A stretch of 64,000 bases of DNA from positions 1 to 64,000 of the forward strand of contig ARYC01000582.1 of NCBI GenBank assembly GCA_000711775.1, written 5' to 3'. The notes beneath the pieces were generated by a model, which saw only the letters and a list, made by a program, of their open reading frames with translations, was not told the origin of the DNA and made no database searches. The position numbers and the translations under genes were made by a program. Each line of letters starts with the position of its first letter. Position 1 is the first letter of the stretch. Source of the DNA: Oxytricha trifallax. Lineage: Eukaryota > Ciliophora > Spirotrichea > Sporadotrichida > Oxytrichidae. Shown here one piece after another: positions 10,935 to 23,399 of the stretch.

Positions 10935-11190
10935 ACTGTTGAATGACCATGAAACAGATCAACCTGTTGGAACCTATGAATTTGAGTGCGAGGGATGTCA
11001 CCCCAAGAAAATAGAAATTCTACTCATGCGCGGACATAAACTGTATCCAAAGAGCCTATTACTACCACTTAGTACATGGAGACGACAATTCTCATTCCAA
11101 TTAAACCAGACAAGATGAAGGTAGAATGCACTTTTAGAAAACACAAGGGACTCTATAATAACTGAAGACGAAGATGACTTAAGTTATCAA
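10935..11190 (+). CDS. Orphan coding block with a Cys pair, product unknown
   Basis: Plus-strand block with raised GC. Reads LLNDHETDQPVGTYEFECEG then CHPKKIEILLMRGHKLYPKS, followed by a likely frame change near 11055 into YYHLVHGDDNSHSNQTRQDE. The C-E-G-C arrangement hints at a metal-binding fold but is too little to name one. Edges fade into AT-rich DNA, as for an MDS. It could belong to the same gene as the 9335-9545 block. Confidence 0.4.
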
Positions 11191-14100
11191 AGATTACATT
11201 AAAAAAATGAAAATTAATTTTTAAAGAAATCATTGATACTATAAGATAGCGGAGACTCTCAGACAGTTTAAAATTCAGTTTTCTTAGGTAAATCCGGAGA
11301 CTATAATTTACTCAAATATACGATTAAAAATAATCTGAGATGAAAAAATATATATTTATCAACAATATTTTTTAACAATTAATACCTTAAGTTGTGATTA
11401 ATATAAATATTAAAGATGTAAACATTTAGATCTCTATTTGTTAATTCACTATTTTACTAATTTATACCTTATTATAATAAAAAAGATTTATTATGTATCT
11501 AAGTTAAATTTCATGAAATAATATATTAAATGGCTGATTTCCGTGCTGGTAAAGTCAATTTTTATAAATTAAGTTCAATCTTAGCAAATTTTATTAAAAT
11601 TTGATTTTAAAAATCTAGTATTCTTGAGAGATAAGAATAAATTAATTTTACTAATTGAGAACTTTAGGTTTATTAAAATTTATATTTTTGAATAGAATGA
11701 ATTATTGCAACAAAAAATTTTGTTAAGGAAATAATTAGAAATATAATAAAAAATAATTTAAATTAAGAAAGTAAATTTTTTGCTTTTCATTATGGTTGCT
11801 AGATAAAGAATTTCTAAATATTAGCTTGAACTATATATTAACAGTTTTACTCGGTATTCCTCTATCGCAATCTCGGATAAATATAACTTGAATATTATTT
11901 TCAATAAAAAAGTAAATTATTTCTCTCTTATAGAACAAGTACTATTTTTTTAGGTTTCCACGAAGTTAACTTACATGATTTTAATTTTTATTATAATAAT
12001 AAAAGTTAATTTCTAAATTTAAAAAAGGATTCTTGCAATAATAACTCATAATACTTTTATAAGCTGACTAATGATTTAAGAATTTATACATTTAAATTTC
12101 AGTAATAGACTTTATATTCTTTAAAACAGTTAACGAACAATTTTCTTAAAATAAAACCGAGGGGGAATGATTCCTGCACCAAAATTTCATATGTACCTAA
12201 GGGAATTTTTACTGCCCCATTATAAAATATATATAACATCAAACAAATTTCTCAAAATGTTTATCATTAATTATGTTGTTATAATTTAACATCTTATATC
12301 ATACATACCATTGATAAAAAATTTATTAATTTAATTAATTTTTAATAAACCATTAAGATTAGCAAAAATTTTATTATTAATTAGACAAAAATAAAATTAA
12401 ACTTTGAATATAATCTATTGTATAATTTTATTAATATACACTTATTGTCTTTTTTTTTGCCCAAATAATATAAAATTGATAATGATAAGGAAGAAACTTT
12501 TTCCCCCATAAAATTTAATTAACCCAATGTATAAATAATCGATTTATTTAAACAAATTTTACTTTCGCTAGAATTAATTTCAATAATTTTAATCTTAGAA
12601 GAATTATATTAGCACTCAAAATTATAAATTATGATAAAATTAAATGATTTTTTCTAATATTTAATTATTCAACTAAAATTAATAAATATCAATTATGTAG
12701 CCTTAAATTATTAAATAATTTATTGATTTTTTAAATTCAAAATATATATTAAAATAACTTTATTTTTTAACTAAACTTTTATAAAATAAATTATAAAGGA
12801 TGCCAATAAAATATGTGCCTTAATATTAAATTATATAGAATTTTATATTTTTGGATTAATAAATTTTTATTTATTTTTAAAATGTAATTTAATTAATTCA
12901 CTAAATTTAGATATTTTATATATTATAGTGTAGATACGAAGATTAATATAATTTACTTATTTTATTGCAAAAGAATCGGAAATTCTATATAATCAGTACT
13001 TTCAAAAATATATATTTGAAAAAAATCATGGTAAATATGAGTTAAAGATAATACTATTGTTAAACTTATATTTTTGTTAATATATTAATTTAAAAATTGA
13101 AAATATATTATAATTTTTTTATATGTTAAGATGTATCATTGTAATCCTTTTTTATAAAAATAGCTTAAATATATCAATTTAAAGCAGAAAATTATTAGGA
13201 AAATTTACTTTTGTAAAAAAAATTCTTAATTTAATGTTAAATAAAATATGCAATAATTACATAATTAATTATACATTTTTATTAAATATTTTATTATTAT
13301 ATGAAAGAATCCTATTTGGTTGAGACCCAGTTATTAAATGTTTCGTGACAATAATTAAATAACTTTTTTTATTTAAGTTATAAAAAATTTTATATAATTA
13401 ATATAAAACAATTTATAACTTATTTTAAATTAGATTAAGTTTAAATAATATTTATATTGTATTTATCCTTTTATAATAATCATTTAAATAATAATATTTA
13501 AATAATTATTATTGAAACAATTAAACGTGTGAATAATTTATTCTTAAATTAATTTTTCTTTATTCTTTATTTAATTAAATAAATAAAAAAATTTATAAAA
13601 AATATTGAATTAGCTCAAATATAATAATTAAAAAAATCAATTTATATAAATATTGAATTTTTAAATATAATTATTATCAAATTTAATAAAATTTACAGAA
13701 TTTAATTATTTAAATCGATCTCTTTAAAATTTCGTGAAGTGTTGATTCATATGCTTTATTATAATATGTTTTTATTTTATGTTTAATTTATAAATTAATT
13801 TTTCTTAATCATTTTTGTGCTCCTCATTTTTAATTTTAAATTTTCCCTAAATCTCTCGCAATAATAAAATAGTAATAAAATGATAAGTCTAAATTTATAA
13901 TTTAACATAAATAATGGAAAATAGTTTATTGATAAAATAAATGTAAAAATATAAAATAGTAAAAGAAATTAATATTAGCTTAAAATGAAATTATTTCAAT
14001 AATTTACAACAAAAACTCTTCGACTATAAATATTTATCTTTTTGCAAGTTCTTAATGAATATTTTATATTTGCTTTAAAAAGATAAAGTTTTTATTTTAT

Positions 14101-16343
14101 ATTTAATAATCAAATTTATAAAAATATACAATTTTAATATATTTATCATTTTATTAATCAATAAAATATAATATTTTTTTTACCAATGTGGGTGAATAAA
14201 TGGAGGAAATAAAAGATAATATTTTATAAATTGATATTTGTTTATATATTTTCTTCTCTCTATTTTAAATAAATTTAATGTTATTAAACAGCAAACTATC
14301 CTCCATTAAATTATTTCATTTAAAAAATCTATATAAAGTTTTTTTAATTAATTATATTTTCTATCTAAATAATTTTCAATTATTTTCTGATCTTATCTAG
14401 AAATTTTCAAAACTTAATTAAATTAAAAACATATTAATTATAATTTTAAACTATTTATTTAAATTAATACTAAAAAATATTGTTAAATCAATATTTGTAA
14501 TTATATTATTTTGTATATAAATAACATTGGATTTCTTGGGAATTCTAGTCTGATCTTTTACTGGGTCATTTAATGTATTAAATAAGTAAATAAAATGAAT
14601 TCTTATACTATATATTTCTAAATTAAATCATAACAGTTATCATTTAAAATAAATTATCCAAGCTTTTAGTGTATCATATAAAATAAACAGTGCTTATTTT
14701 TAGTATTTGTTTATTTATATTTTCATAATAAATTCTATAGAAATTAATAATAATATATGATGATATAAATTTAAAGAAATTAACAAATAACTGTCCAATA
14801 ATAAGAATAATATTAAAAGAATATTCAATAATAATTGAACTAAATATTTATAAGTGATCATATTAATTCAAGAGATGTTAATGAATTTATATTCATTTAA
14901 ATGATATTACGATTTAACTTAGAGAATTACAAAATTGACAAAAAGATTTGTGGAATATGAGTATATAGATATGTTTCATCCAAATTAACTATAAACTCAC
15001 TTAAAGGCTTTATATCGATATAATAAATTCTTAATCTCTAAATCTATAATAAAAATAGAAATATAAGAAACTGGTCAATATATGCACACAAATAAATATA
15101 ATTAATCATTTTTGAGTATAAAATTTAAATTATAAAATTTATAAAAATAACTTAAAATACTAATTTTAATAAATTTAAAAAAGTAATTTTAAAATCATTT
15201 TTATGGAATATTTTTCTAAGTTTTTATGCAAAAATAAATTACTATATAAATTAGATAATTTGATGATTAAAAATATACTTATAAAAATAAAATAGAATAA
15301 TTATCATACATTAATTCTTATAAAATACATTTTATTTATAATTATAAAAAGATAATATATTATTATATAAATAATCTTGAATAAAAATAAAGATTTTTAT
15401 TGAATCCCATTAAAAATAATTTTCTATCATTAATAATCTTAGCTCAATAATTTTAGTATTATATTTTTACAATTCTTAATATGATATATTAAATAATTAG
15501 CTGTTATTATTTTTATTTTAAAAGGTCTATGTTGCTTTAGATTTTTAAAAACAAATACTCAATTAAAATTTCAATAAATATTAAATAAATCTTAATAAAT
15601 TCAAATATTTCTAGGCTGTATTAATATTACTAAGAAAATATTAATTTCAGGATGAGTATATTCAAATTATTACTTATATGAAATTTATGAAGTTTAAATT
15701 TATTGATATTTTATGTAGCATTATTATAGAATTTCTTATATAAAATAGGCATTTCATTTTTATTTCTAATTTAATAAATTAACTTGTTTGATATAGGAGC
15801 AATAACTATTATAATATAAATCATTATTATCATCAGAGATTATTATAAAATAATTAAATGATATATTGAGTATTTTTAATTAATTAAATGAATTATGATT
15901 GTTTCTTTAATATATGCTAATTAATTAGTTATATGTATCATTAAAATAATTTAGATAGTTTATTTAATAATAAAAATAACTCTATCAGAATTACAGATAA
16001 ATAATTTAAGATTTTTTGTAACAATTCAATTATCTATGAATTTGATATGTTATATTAATATAATTTAAATTTATATTAATATTGTTATTTTTCAATTAAA
16101 TTTTCTTTTATGAGAATTGTTGATAAAAATAATTATCTATTGTATGGAAAGATTTCCTCCTAATTAATAAATTATTTTTTTGAGCTAATTATTTAAAAAT
16201 AAATCTGTTCTTTTCATTATAAATCATAATGATATTTAATTTCTGGAATAATTTCTTTTTATAAATTCTTAGGATTTACAATCAACAATTTTATTTGAAT
16301 AAATTAAATTATCAAATAGATTAATGCAATTAACATGATAGGC
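11191..16343. other. 5-kb AT-rich desert
   Basis: No gene recognised. Notable items are a degraded relative of the 25717-26129 element at about 11849-11980, and G-rich motif copies at about 12160-12225 and 12480-12510. The rest is low-complexity AT with short A/T runs. Long TGA-free frames here are not meaningful, since the only stop is TGA and GC is very low. Confidence 0.6.
11849..11980. repeat. Degraded half copy of the 413-bp inverted-repeat element
   Basis: Contains tattcctctatcgcaatctc and aggtttccacgaagttaact, matching tatgcctctatcgcctccct and aggtttccacaaagttaact inside the element at 25717-26129 with a similar spacing. Only one arm is recognisable. Confidence 0.5.
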
Positions 16344-16456
16344 AATCAAAACCCAAAACCCCTTAATGAGGTTTATAAGTGCTTTGATTTGTAGGGAATT
16401 TGTTAGGGGTTGGGGTTATTAATTAAATGCTAGACTAAAATAGCAAGCTTTTGAGG

Positions 16457-17460
16457 TCTATTTATGATGAATAGTATATAGATTTAGTGTTTTAACTGCG
16501 CTATGGATGTGATATATACAGTGAATAAATCAAACCAGTACTTAACTATAAGTCTATTGCTCTATTCTTAAAGCGAAGTCCGTCAACTTTTCGCTCACGC
16601 TGTCTTATACAACTATAATTAAAGCAATAGTAACTAAATTCTAAGCCTAAGAGGTAGTCAAAGTTTCTAGAGAAGCATATTGACTATCTTATTAATGAGA
16701 AAACTTTGAAGTATTGGGCTCACTTCTCTTTAGACCAACGAGCTACTATGTTTCATCGCCAATTCCCTGAGTTGAAGATCTCTGCTTAATCTATAGCCGA
16801 CATCTATATTCGAAATGGTATTTCTTACAAAGGTGTGAATCGTATCAAGAGAGTGATTGATTTCACTCTGCCATTTTACAACAACAACTTAAATTATATT
16901 TATAATTGAATGCAGAGAGCCTAATAGAATAATATTAAGTTTATACATGCTGACGAGGCTGTGTTTACCTTCAACACTTTCATCTAGAAGTCTTGGTATA
17001 AGAGGCATAGTAATATAGAAGTATGTGATTAGAAAGTCAAGGTATAAACAATGGCAATTCTTGGAGGTATTAGCGAGGATGCTGGTTTTGAAACCTATGT
17101 TATTCATCCATGCTCTATTAAGACAGAGCAGTATAATAATTTTTTAGAGCAGCTGAGAGAGAAGTACCCTGAATAAGAAATTATACTATTAGTTGATAAT
17201 CTTTCTGTTCATAGGACAAAAGAAACCAGGAAGAGTTATGAGCAACTAATAATAACACCAGTGTTCAACGTACCTTACAGTCCATAGTTTATGGAATTGA
17301 GTTTTACTGGGGTATTTTAAAAGGTCAGTACAAGAAACTGCTGCTATACCACCTGATGCATGACCTACCTATTGATATAGTCGATTTTATAAAAAGTTGA
17401 GTTAAGAGAGTTGATAATTAGTTGGCATAAAAATGTTTTAAAGAAAGGAGAGTGAATTGA
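16457..17460 (+). pseudogene. TBE-A 42-kDa transposase, disrupted
   Basis: Homologous along its length to the TBE-D transposase. The conserved start region IYDEQYIDLVFQLRYG is at 16457, then a helix-turn-helix, catalytic D1 in IHADEAVF (about 16950), D2 in LLVDNLSVHR (about 17192). Three lesions: in-frame TGA 16907-16909 (D copy has TAA=Gln), a one-base deletion at about 17288 just before the catalytic NGIE motif, and TGA at 17398-17400 where D has TGC. The ancestral stop is at 17458-17460. Known family role: DDE transposase that cuts TBE ends and takes part in developmental DNA elimination in Oxytricha. This copy should not make a full-length enzyme. Confidence 0.85.
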
Positions 17461-17499
17461 TATAAATAAGTTTTGTAGTTAAGTTAATGAATATATAAG

Positions 17500-18287
17500 T
17501 CACATTTAAAATTCTTTAGAGGGAGCTGGCTTCTCTTTCTTTTCTTCCTCTTAAGGCTTGCTTGGGCCTATGTTTCTTCTCTTGCTGCCAGCTCCAGCAT
17601 CTATGTTCATTGACTCTGGAGGCTAAATATTTGAATAAAGTCTCTTGCTAACTTCATACTTTGTCTGCGACTTTCGCTCTCTGTGAAGCTTGCTCTATTC
17701 CTTCATCAAGAAGATGCCAGTACCAGATTTTTCTAAAGAGTTAAGCTACAAATCTTACTTGAAATATAAGGGTGCTTCTGCAACTCTGATAGCCAGCTCT
17801 CACTTATCTTGATCCCTTGTTTGTCCTTATCTTCTGAAGAGATGCTGTACCTTTTCTTATGAGATTCTTGAATAATTTCTTTCAAGTAATCACCTTTAAT
17901 TGTTGCAAGAATACCAAAGAAATAGTTTCTTTCAGGTAGTTTATTTGACAACTGCTTCTTAGTAGGCAGGTACTGCGAAACCTCTGGGTTATTCATAGCA
18001 TCATCATATAAGTTAGTCACTGAGATTTCTGGATAGTTTGGAATCTCTGCAAACTTTACATCTTAAGTTTTCAATGCTTTCTTCTCTTCGCAGAGTATAG
18101 CTCTTAGAAATGAAATTTTAGTACCTTCCATCGTTGGCAAGAACAAACCAACTACATAGTCAAGATAAGTTACTATGATTTCATTACCTTGCTGCACCAG
18201 GTAGCGGTGCAAATCCTCCTTGCTTCTAAATCTTTGAATCAATTCTTGTGCTTGCACTCTTTTCATTGCATCATTCATTGACTCCAT
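17500..18287 (-). CDS. TBE-A 22-kDa protein, intact with two introns
   Basis: ATG 18285-18287, TGA 17500-17502. Removing introns 18152-18187 and 17733-17758 leaves 726 nt = 242 codons with no TGA. Reads MESMNDAMKRVQAQELIQRF ... VGLFLPTMEGTKISFL ... NPEVSQYLPTKKQL ... SGTGIFLMKEQ ... SKRRNIGPSKPQEEEKKEK, with a basic/acidic tail. This is the conserved TBE 22-kDa ORF; its biochemical function is not established. The gene is convergent with the transposase (stops 40 bp apart) and divergent from the kinase gene across a repeat-rich spacer. The intact frame, in an element whose transposase is dead, suggests recent decay or selection on this gene. Confidence 0.85.
17733..17758 (-). other. Intron 2 of TBE-A 22-kDa gene (26 nt)
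   Basis: GTAAGATTTG...ACTCTTTAG. Same position as introns 24318-24337 (B) and 52795-52820 (D); in C the donor GT has become GA. Confidence 0.8.
18152..18187 (-). other. Intron 1 of TBE-A 22-kDa gene (36 nt)
   Basis: GTAATGAAAT...GACTATGTAG. Lies at the same codon (between Gln/His and VGLFLPTMEG) in TBE-A, B, C and D although the intron sequences differ. Confidence 0.8.
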
Positions 18288-18479
18288 CTTGTTTACAGAT
18301 CTAAGAAATGATATTCAAATTTAAGTTTATTGATTTCAATTATATACCTCTGTAAAACCTACTATTAAATATGGGCATCCTATAGGAGGTCAACCTCTAA
18401 GAAGGATATGGAGAAGGTTTTGAGAACTGGTTTCAAACTTGAGAGATTGATATCAATTTCTACTGTTATAGTTCCATAT

Positions 18480-18665
18480 TTTTAAATTTAAATTGGTACG
18501 TACTTAATTAGGAGCAGCTCCTAAAATGCTAGTACTTAATTAGGAGCTTTAATTAAAGCTAGTACTTAATTAGGAGCACCCTAATTTTAATCATAAAACA
18601 CAAAATACCTCCTAAAGCAGTACGTACTTAATTAGGTGCACCTCCTAAATCGGTACGTACTATAA
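18480..18665. repeat. Iterated ACTTAATTAGGAGC / GTACGTAC motifs between divergent TBE-A genes
   Basis: The unit (A)GTACTTAATTAGGAGC or its variant recurs about four to five times (around 18492, 18530, 18566, 18625), with GTACGTAC palindromes at 18494, 18624 and 18653. Sits between the 22-kDa and kinase start codons, so it is a candidate promoter/regulatory array or transposase-binding array. The other TBEs carry a different GTAC-centred array in the same place. Confidence 0.6.
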
Positions 18666-20101
18666 TCAACTTATTATTGATAGTAAAAATGGTTACATTC
18701 TCATCAATATTTAGAGCTTGATCGTCTCTTAGCACTCATATTTCTTCTCTTATACTCTAAAAACTTCCCTTGAAACTTGTAGGCTTGGAAAGCTCTCATA
18801 TAAGCTCTCAGTTATAGAGGCAGTTTTATAAAATTAAATTCAAATTTTAAATATGAGCGCTAACATTTCAAGAAAAACAACAGCACTTCCATCAAACTAA
18901 ATGAGACTTACCTTAGGCAGCAAAAAAAAATGTGATAGCTGTGAGATTAACTCTCATAAGGAACTGCCAGAGCTATCACTTGAGGTCTCTGTTATTAAAA
19001 TAGAAATTAGTAATAGAAAATAAATGGCAAACAAGTGTGTGGGAGACAGAGAGGAAGAGAAAGGTATTAATGAAATTCCTATACAAACTGAAGAAGTAGA
19101 AGTATACTTTTGTGAGAAGTGTGAGAGAGACTTCGCTCATAAATCTAGTTGGTATAGACATATGAAGGAGCATAGAGAAGCCAAGCCAACTGTTTACTTA
19201 AAGCACGATAGAATTGACGGAAAGTATGATTGCTTCGAATGCCATAAGCAGTATGCGCATACAAGAGATTTAAGGAAGCATCTTTTAAAAGCTACAAGAA
19301 AGATTTAGAGATTGAAAAGCATGAAGATGAATTGAAGCTACTAAGCAAAAGAAAAGCAAGAGAATCTTCTAAAGTGGTAGAGCTCGAACAAGCTAATGAA
19401 TCAGAATATGTGAGGAAATCACGCAACCTACTAGCTTCCGAAATCACAAAATTCATGATTAAAATTCAATATAAAAAGATTCCTGTTCTGGCCTAAATTG
19501 ACCTAGATACTTCACTTTAAAGCTACCTTATATTAGGAAGACTCCTTTGATAAGAAAGTTATCAATGATCATCAATATGCTTACAAGGTGTATCCCTTCA
19601 ACTATCTATTAAGTGATGATAAATATTAAATGGAGTTTACAAATGAATATCAAAAACTCACTCAAGCAAAATTCAAAGAGTGTAGTTATTTGATCAAGTT
19701 AGATTCTGTTCTCCTTGCTAAGGATCATGTTGCTTTCAGACTACCACTCTATGAAATGACCCTTAGAGATTTCATTACAGATAAAAAAAATCATAAGTAG
19801 CTTAGCTTGGATAAATAGCAACTCAGACCATACAAGGTATTAAAGAGCTTCACAAGTTAGGGTTTGTTCACAGAGATTTGAAGCCAGAAAATATAATGAT
19901 AAACTTTTCACCAGTAAGAGTAGCAATAATCGATTTCAACAGAGCCTAAAGAGTGGAAGTATCAAGGCTTGAACTGTAATGGGAACTCAAGGGTACTATC
20001 CAGAAAGAGAAGACTGGAGAGATGGTGACTTTTAGTGGGATGTGTGGGCATTAGCAGCAATAATAATAGAGTGCGATATGCCTCGCAATGATTACTATTA
20101 A

Positions 20102-21133
20102 TCAAGTATAATCGAAATGTGGAGACTGTTATAAAAGAATAAAAAATGAAAATAAATAGGATTATGTTCTTAACTAATTATATCAGCTAAAATCAAACTG
20201 TAGCTTTTTTGAAAAAAGATTAAGTGCTTATATATTTTATTTTAATTAATTAATCAACTATGTAAAAATGGAATTTTCTTTTTTTTCAACTTTTCTGATT
20301 CATTTGTATTTTAGGGCATCTCTTGCTTTTCAATTAGAGCGATAAACTACAGAAACTTTTTCTTGAGTGTTTTTTCATAAAAAATTTAGATATCTTCAGG
20401 GTATCTTCATTGAGCTATCTTCAGGATATCTTCCTAAAAAAAAATTTAAAATTTAAAATTTTATAGTAGCAATAACAGCAACAGCAACAACAATAGCAAT
20501 AACAGTAAGATTAGTAATAACAATAATACTAGCAATAATTAATGCACTTGTGAAATTCTAGAGAATTTCAAAAATTAAAAATCGTCATTTTAGAAGTTAT
20601 CATTATTTTCATCATTAATTTCTTCATCTTCATCACATGCTAAAAAAACTTAGAAATTTAGTAAAATTGGATTTTTTTTGGAAAAATCCCAGTGCATTAA
20701 TTATTGCTAGTATTATTGTTATTACTGTTAATTTTACTGTTATTGCTATTGTTGTTGCTGTTATTGCTACTGTAAAATTTTAAATTTTAAATTTTTTTTA
20801 GGAAGATATCCTGAAGATAGCTCAAGGAAAATACCCTGAAGATATCTAAATTTTTTATGTAAAAACACTCAAGAAAAAGTTTCAGTAGTTTATCGCTCTA
20901 ATTGAAATGCAAGAGATGCCCTAAAATAGAAATGAATCAGAAAAGTTGAAAAAAAAGAAAATTCCATTTTTACATAGTTGATTAATTAATTAAAATAAAA
21001 TAAATAAGCGCTTATTCTTTTTTCAAAAAAGCTACAGTTTGATTTTAGCTGATATAATTAGTTAAGAACATAATCCTGTTTATTTTCATTTTTGATTATT
21101 TTATAACAGTCTCCACATTTTGATTATACTTGA
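20102..21133. mobile_element. 1032-bp palindromic element inserted in TBE-A (TTAA target)
   Basis: Outer sequence TCAAGTATAATC...GATTATACTTGA, flanked on both sides by TTAA (20098-20101, 21134-21137). Arms of about 440 bp are inverted copies (20102-20545 and 20692-21133) around a unique loop of about 145 bp. The uninterrupted TBE-D kinase gene has ACATTAATAC at the same spot, which supports a clean TTAA insertion. No transposase ORF; probably a non-autonomous element moved by an enzyme encoded elsewhere. TTAA targets are typical of piggyBac-type elements, but that assignment is inference. Confidence 0.75.
20466..20535. repeat. Gln-codon-like trinucleotide run in palindrome arm
   Basis: A run of TAG CAA TAA CAG CAA CAG CAA CAA-type triplets, which is uninterrupted Gln in this code, near 20467-20510. 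Its inverted copy is at about 20720-20772. No open protein context surrounds it, so it is best treated as a simple repeat. Confidence 0.5.
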
Positions 21134-21461
21134 TTAATACTCAACAAGGTGCGAGAAAGATGCTAAGCAAAGAATAAAGTAGTTTATAGACAAATCCAGA
21201 GTCTCTCAATCATTAAAACGTATGGCAGAATCAATAATAATAAAACCAAACTCAAGATCAGACATATCAATAGAGCAGATAGAGTAGTGGTCAAGCAAGA
21301 TAAACTTTAGGCCTCTCCCACATGATACAAAAATGCATTTTGAGTGATTAAATTAAATACATTTACTATATATTTCACATTAAAACCTATTAATAACCCC
21401 AACCGCTATCAAATTCCATTCAAATCAAAGCACTTATAAACCTCATTAAGGGGTTTTGAAT

Positions 21462-21697
21462 GGAATACATTCAATATTATTTATATATTTATCGCTATTT
21501 GTAAATTTTTAGAATTCTATCGACTAATTTTTTATATAATTTTTCAAAATTATTATAATTAATAAATAAAAATTATTTATTGAATGCTCATTATTTATAT
21601 TTAAATGAAATTATATTTGTACTTACAAAATTATTATATTAAATTATATTTATAAAAGTATTGAATTCTGCTAATAAATTTGCCTGCCTACTCTACC
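21462..21697. other. AT-rich spacer between TBE-A and TBE-B
   Basis: Only 236 bp separate the two TBEs, which lie in opposite orientation. The spacer is AT-rich and shows no gene. Confidence 0.6.
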
Positions 21698-21831
21698 AAT
21701 CAAAACCCCTTAGTGGATTTTATAAGTGCTTTGATTTGTAGAGTATAGTTGGGGTCTTATTGGGATTAGTATAGAAAACGCAAGTTTTATGCGAATTTAA
21801 TGTATATTTAATGAATATTATATGATTTAAT

Positions 21832-23235
21832 TCAAACAAATTTTAATTGCTTGTCTTTGTTATACCACTGGAATCTTGCTATCTTAAGTGGCACAAGTAT
21901 GCCATCCAATGTTTACTTGTGATAGGAGGGAGCACTCATTATTATCATCTCTACTATCTTTTTTATTTCCTTGCATACAATTTCTTACTTGATATGCTTT
22001 TAAGCTTAGTATTTTTCAAATTTTGTACCAAAGTAAGCCATACTTTCCATATCACTCTCTAATATAATAGCTCCAATTGCCCATAAATCCTATTAGACAG
22101 AGCCATTAGTCCATTTCTCTCTGATTGGGAAGTATCCAGGTGTCACAAGAACATTTGCAAAGGTTACTATCTCTTATCTTAATGCTCTATTGAAATCTAT
22201 AACAACTACTTCTAAAGGGCAGAGGTTTATCATAACATTTTCTAGCTTCAAACTCTATGAAAATATCCAAGTTCATGCAACTCCTTGACACCCTATATCA
22301 TATCTGATAGTATATCATTCAAATCATCTGGGTATCTGTTATGATTCAGATAATCTCTCAGAGTCATTTCATATTTCTTAAGCCTTAATGCGATATAACC
22401 GTAGCTTAAAATGACACCATTTAGCTTAAGCAAGTTCTTGCAATCTCTTCTCTAAGCCTCTCTAAGAATCATATATTCGTTAGCAAACTCATTTTGGTAC
22501 TGCTCTTGTATGCATAATCATCTATTACAATTAGTTTTGGTTTTGCAGGAACGCTTATTTTCAAGTTATCAATACAACTGCTAATATTAATTGCATTTAA
22601 TGCAGGTATGTTCAGAGCTTTGGCTTACAAGCATGCTAATATAGTGTTGCCTACCGGTTGATTCATCAATTCATGCAGCTTCTATCTCTTGAGTCTCTCC
22701 TGTTAATCTCTATATGACTCAATATTATTTGATTTTCTCTTGGCAGGTACAAGCTTTTAAGTTTCTTTATTTTGAATCAAGAACTCGCATAAGTGATGCT
22801 TTTGCATATGTTTCTTCACTTTTGCTGAATGGGTATAGGACTTCATACAAGTTGTGCATTAATATCTGCCATCGACTTTATCATGCTTGAAATAGATCTT
22901 AGTTCTACAAGAGTGTATTTCTTTGATGTGCTTCTTCAAGCTAGAATCAGTTGAGAAGAAATATTAGCATTCATTACATTAAAATGCTTTGACCTTTTCT
23001 ACTGTGAGCTGTTCTTTTAACTCCTCAACATCATCGATTAGCGTTTAAATACCCATCTCCGCTTTCCATTCCTGATATTTATTTCGAGAACAAATACCTC
23101 TGATTCAAACTCAAGAGCTTTAAGCTATGGATCCTTTTCAATGTAGATGATCTCTGGCTTCTTAGTTTAGCCAAAGTTTAGCTAAGATTATCCACTGCCA
23201 AGAAAGACTGCTTTGCGAATTAAGTTAGCCGCCAT
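21832..23235 (-). pseudogene. TBE-B zinc-finger/kinase gene, disrupted
   Basis: ATG 23233-23235 (MAANLIRKAVFLGSGQ), TGA 21832-21834. Both zinc fingers are recognisable (QCNECQYFFSTDSSLKKH; CTTCMKSYTHSAKVKKH). Lesions: a one-base deletion near 23065, a deletion of about 31 bp after DDYAYK near 22515, and a frame break in the HRDLKPEN motif near 22245. The kinase part cannot be read through. Confidence 0.85.
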
Positions 23236-23399
23236 GTTTAAATTTCTATTATTAAGCTCTAATAACCTTTTTGGTTATAGTCACTCTATATAGGAGTTGA
23301 TACAACAACAATTATGGTTGTATAAGGTGTCACACATCAAATTTATACTTAATTTATAACTATAAATTTTCTTATTTTATGCTTAATATTTTTAATTTT

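Larger units (their letters stand above)
18853..21346 (+). pseudogene. TBE-A 57-kDa zinc-finger/kinase gene, disrupted and split by an insertion
   Basis: ATG 18853-18855. Two C2H2 fingers at about 19105-19275 (YFCEKCERDFAHKSSWYRHM; YDCFECHKQYAH), then a protein-kinase-like region: VHRDLKPENIM at about 19870 and IIDFNRA at about 19930, where the usual DFG is DFN. Frame breaks at about 19285, 19545, 19850 and 19975. The C-terminal part continues after the nested element, from about 21138 (LNKVREKDAKQRIKQF) to TGA 21344-21346. Known in Oxytricha TBEs as the 57-kDa ORF combining zinc fingers and a kinase domain; its role in transposition is not defined. Confidence 0.8.
16347..21458 (+). mobile_element. 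TBE-type transposon, copy A (with nested palindromic insertion)
   Basis: Left end CAAAACCCAAAACCCCTTAAT at 16347; right end ...AAGGGGTTTTG at 21458; flanked by AAT (16344-16346 and 21459-21461). The inverted ends share about 45 bp (CCCCTTAATGAGGTTTATAAGTG). Gene order left to right: transposase (+), 22-kDa gene (-), zinc-finger/kinase gene (+). Length is 5112 bp because a 1032-bp element is inserted in the kinase gene; without it the size (about 4.08 kb) matches the known TBE length. Its proteins are clearly more diverged from B, C and D than those are from one another, so it is probably another TBE subfamily. Confidence 0.93.

Noticed and set aside
11191..16343. Many long TGA-free frames in AT-rich DNA
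   Set aside because: With TGA the only stop and very low GC, frames of 100 or more codons are expected by chance; composition is not coding-like.
20102..21133. Assembly foldback as sole explanation of the palindrome
   Set aside because: The arms differ at scattered positions and the loop is unique, and the TTAA flanks fit an insertion; not fully excluded without read data.
21847..22062. Plus-strand ORF at the TBE-B end
   Set aside because: Antisense to the 3' end of the kinase gene.
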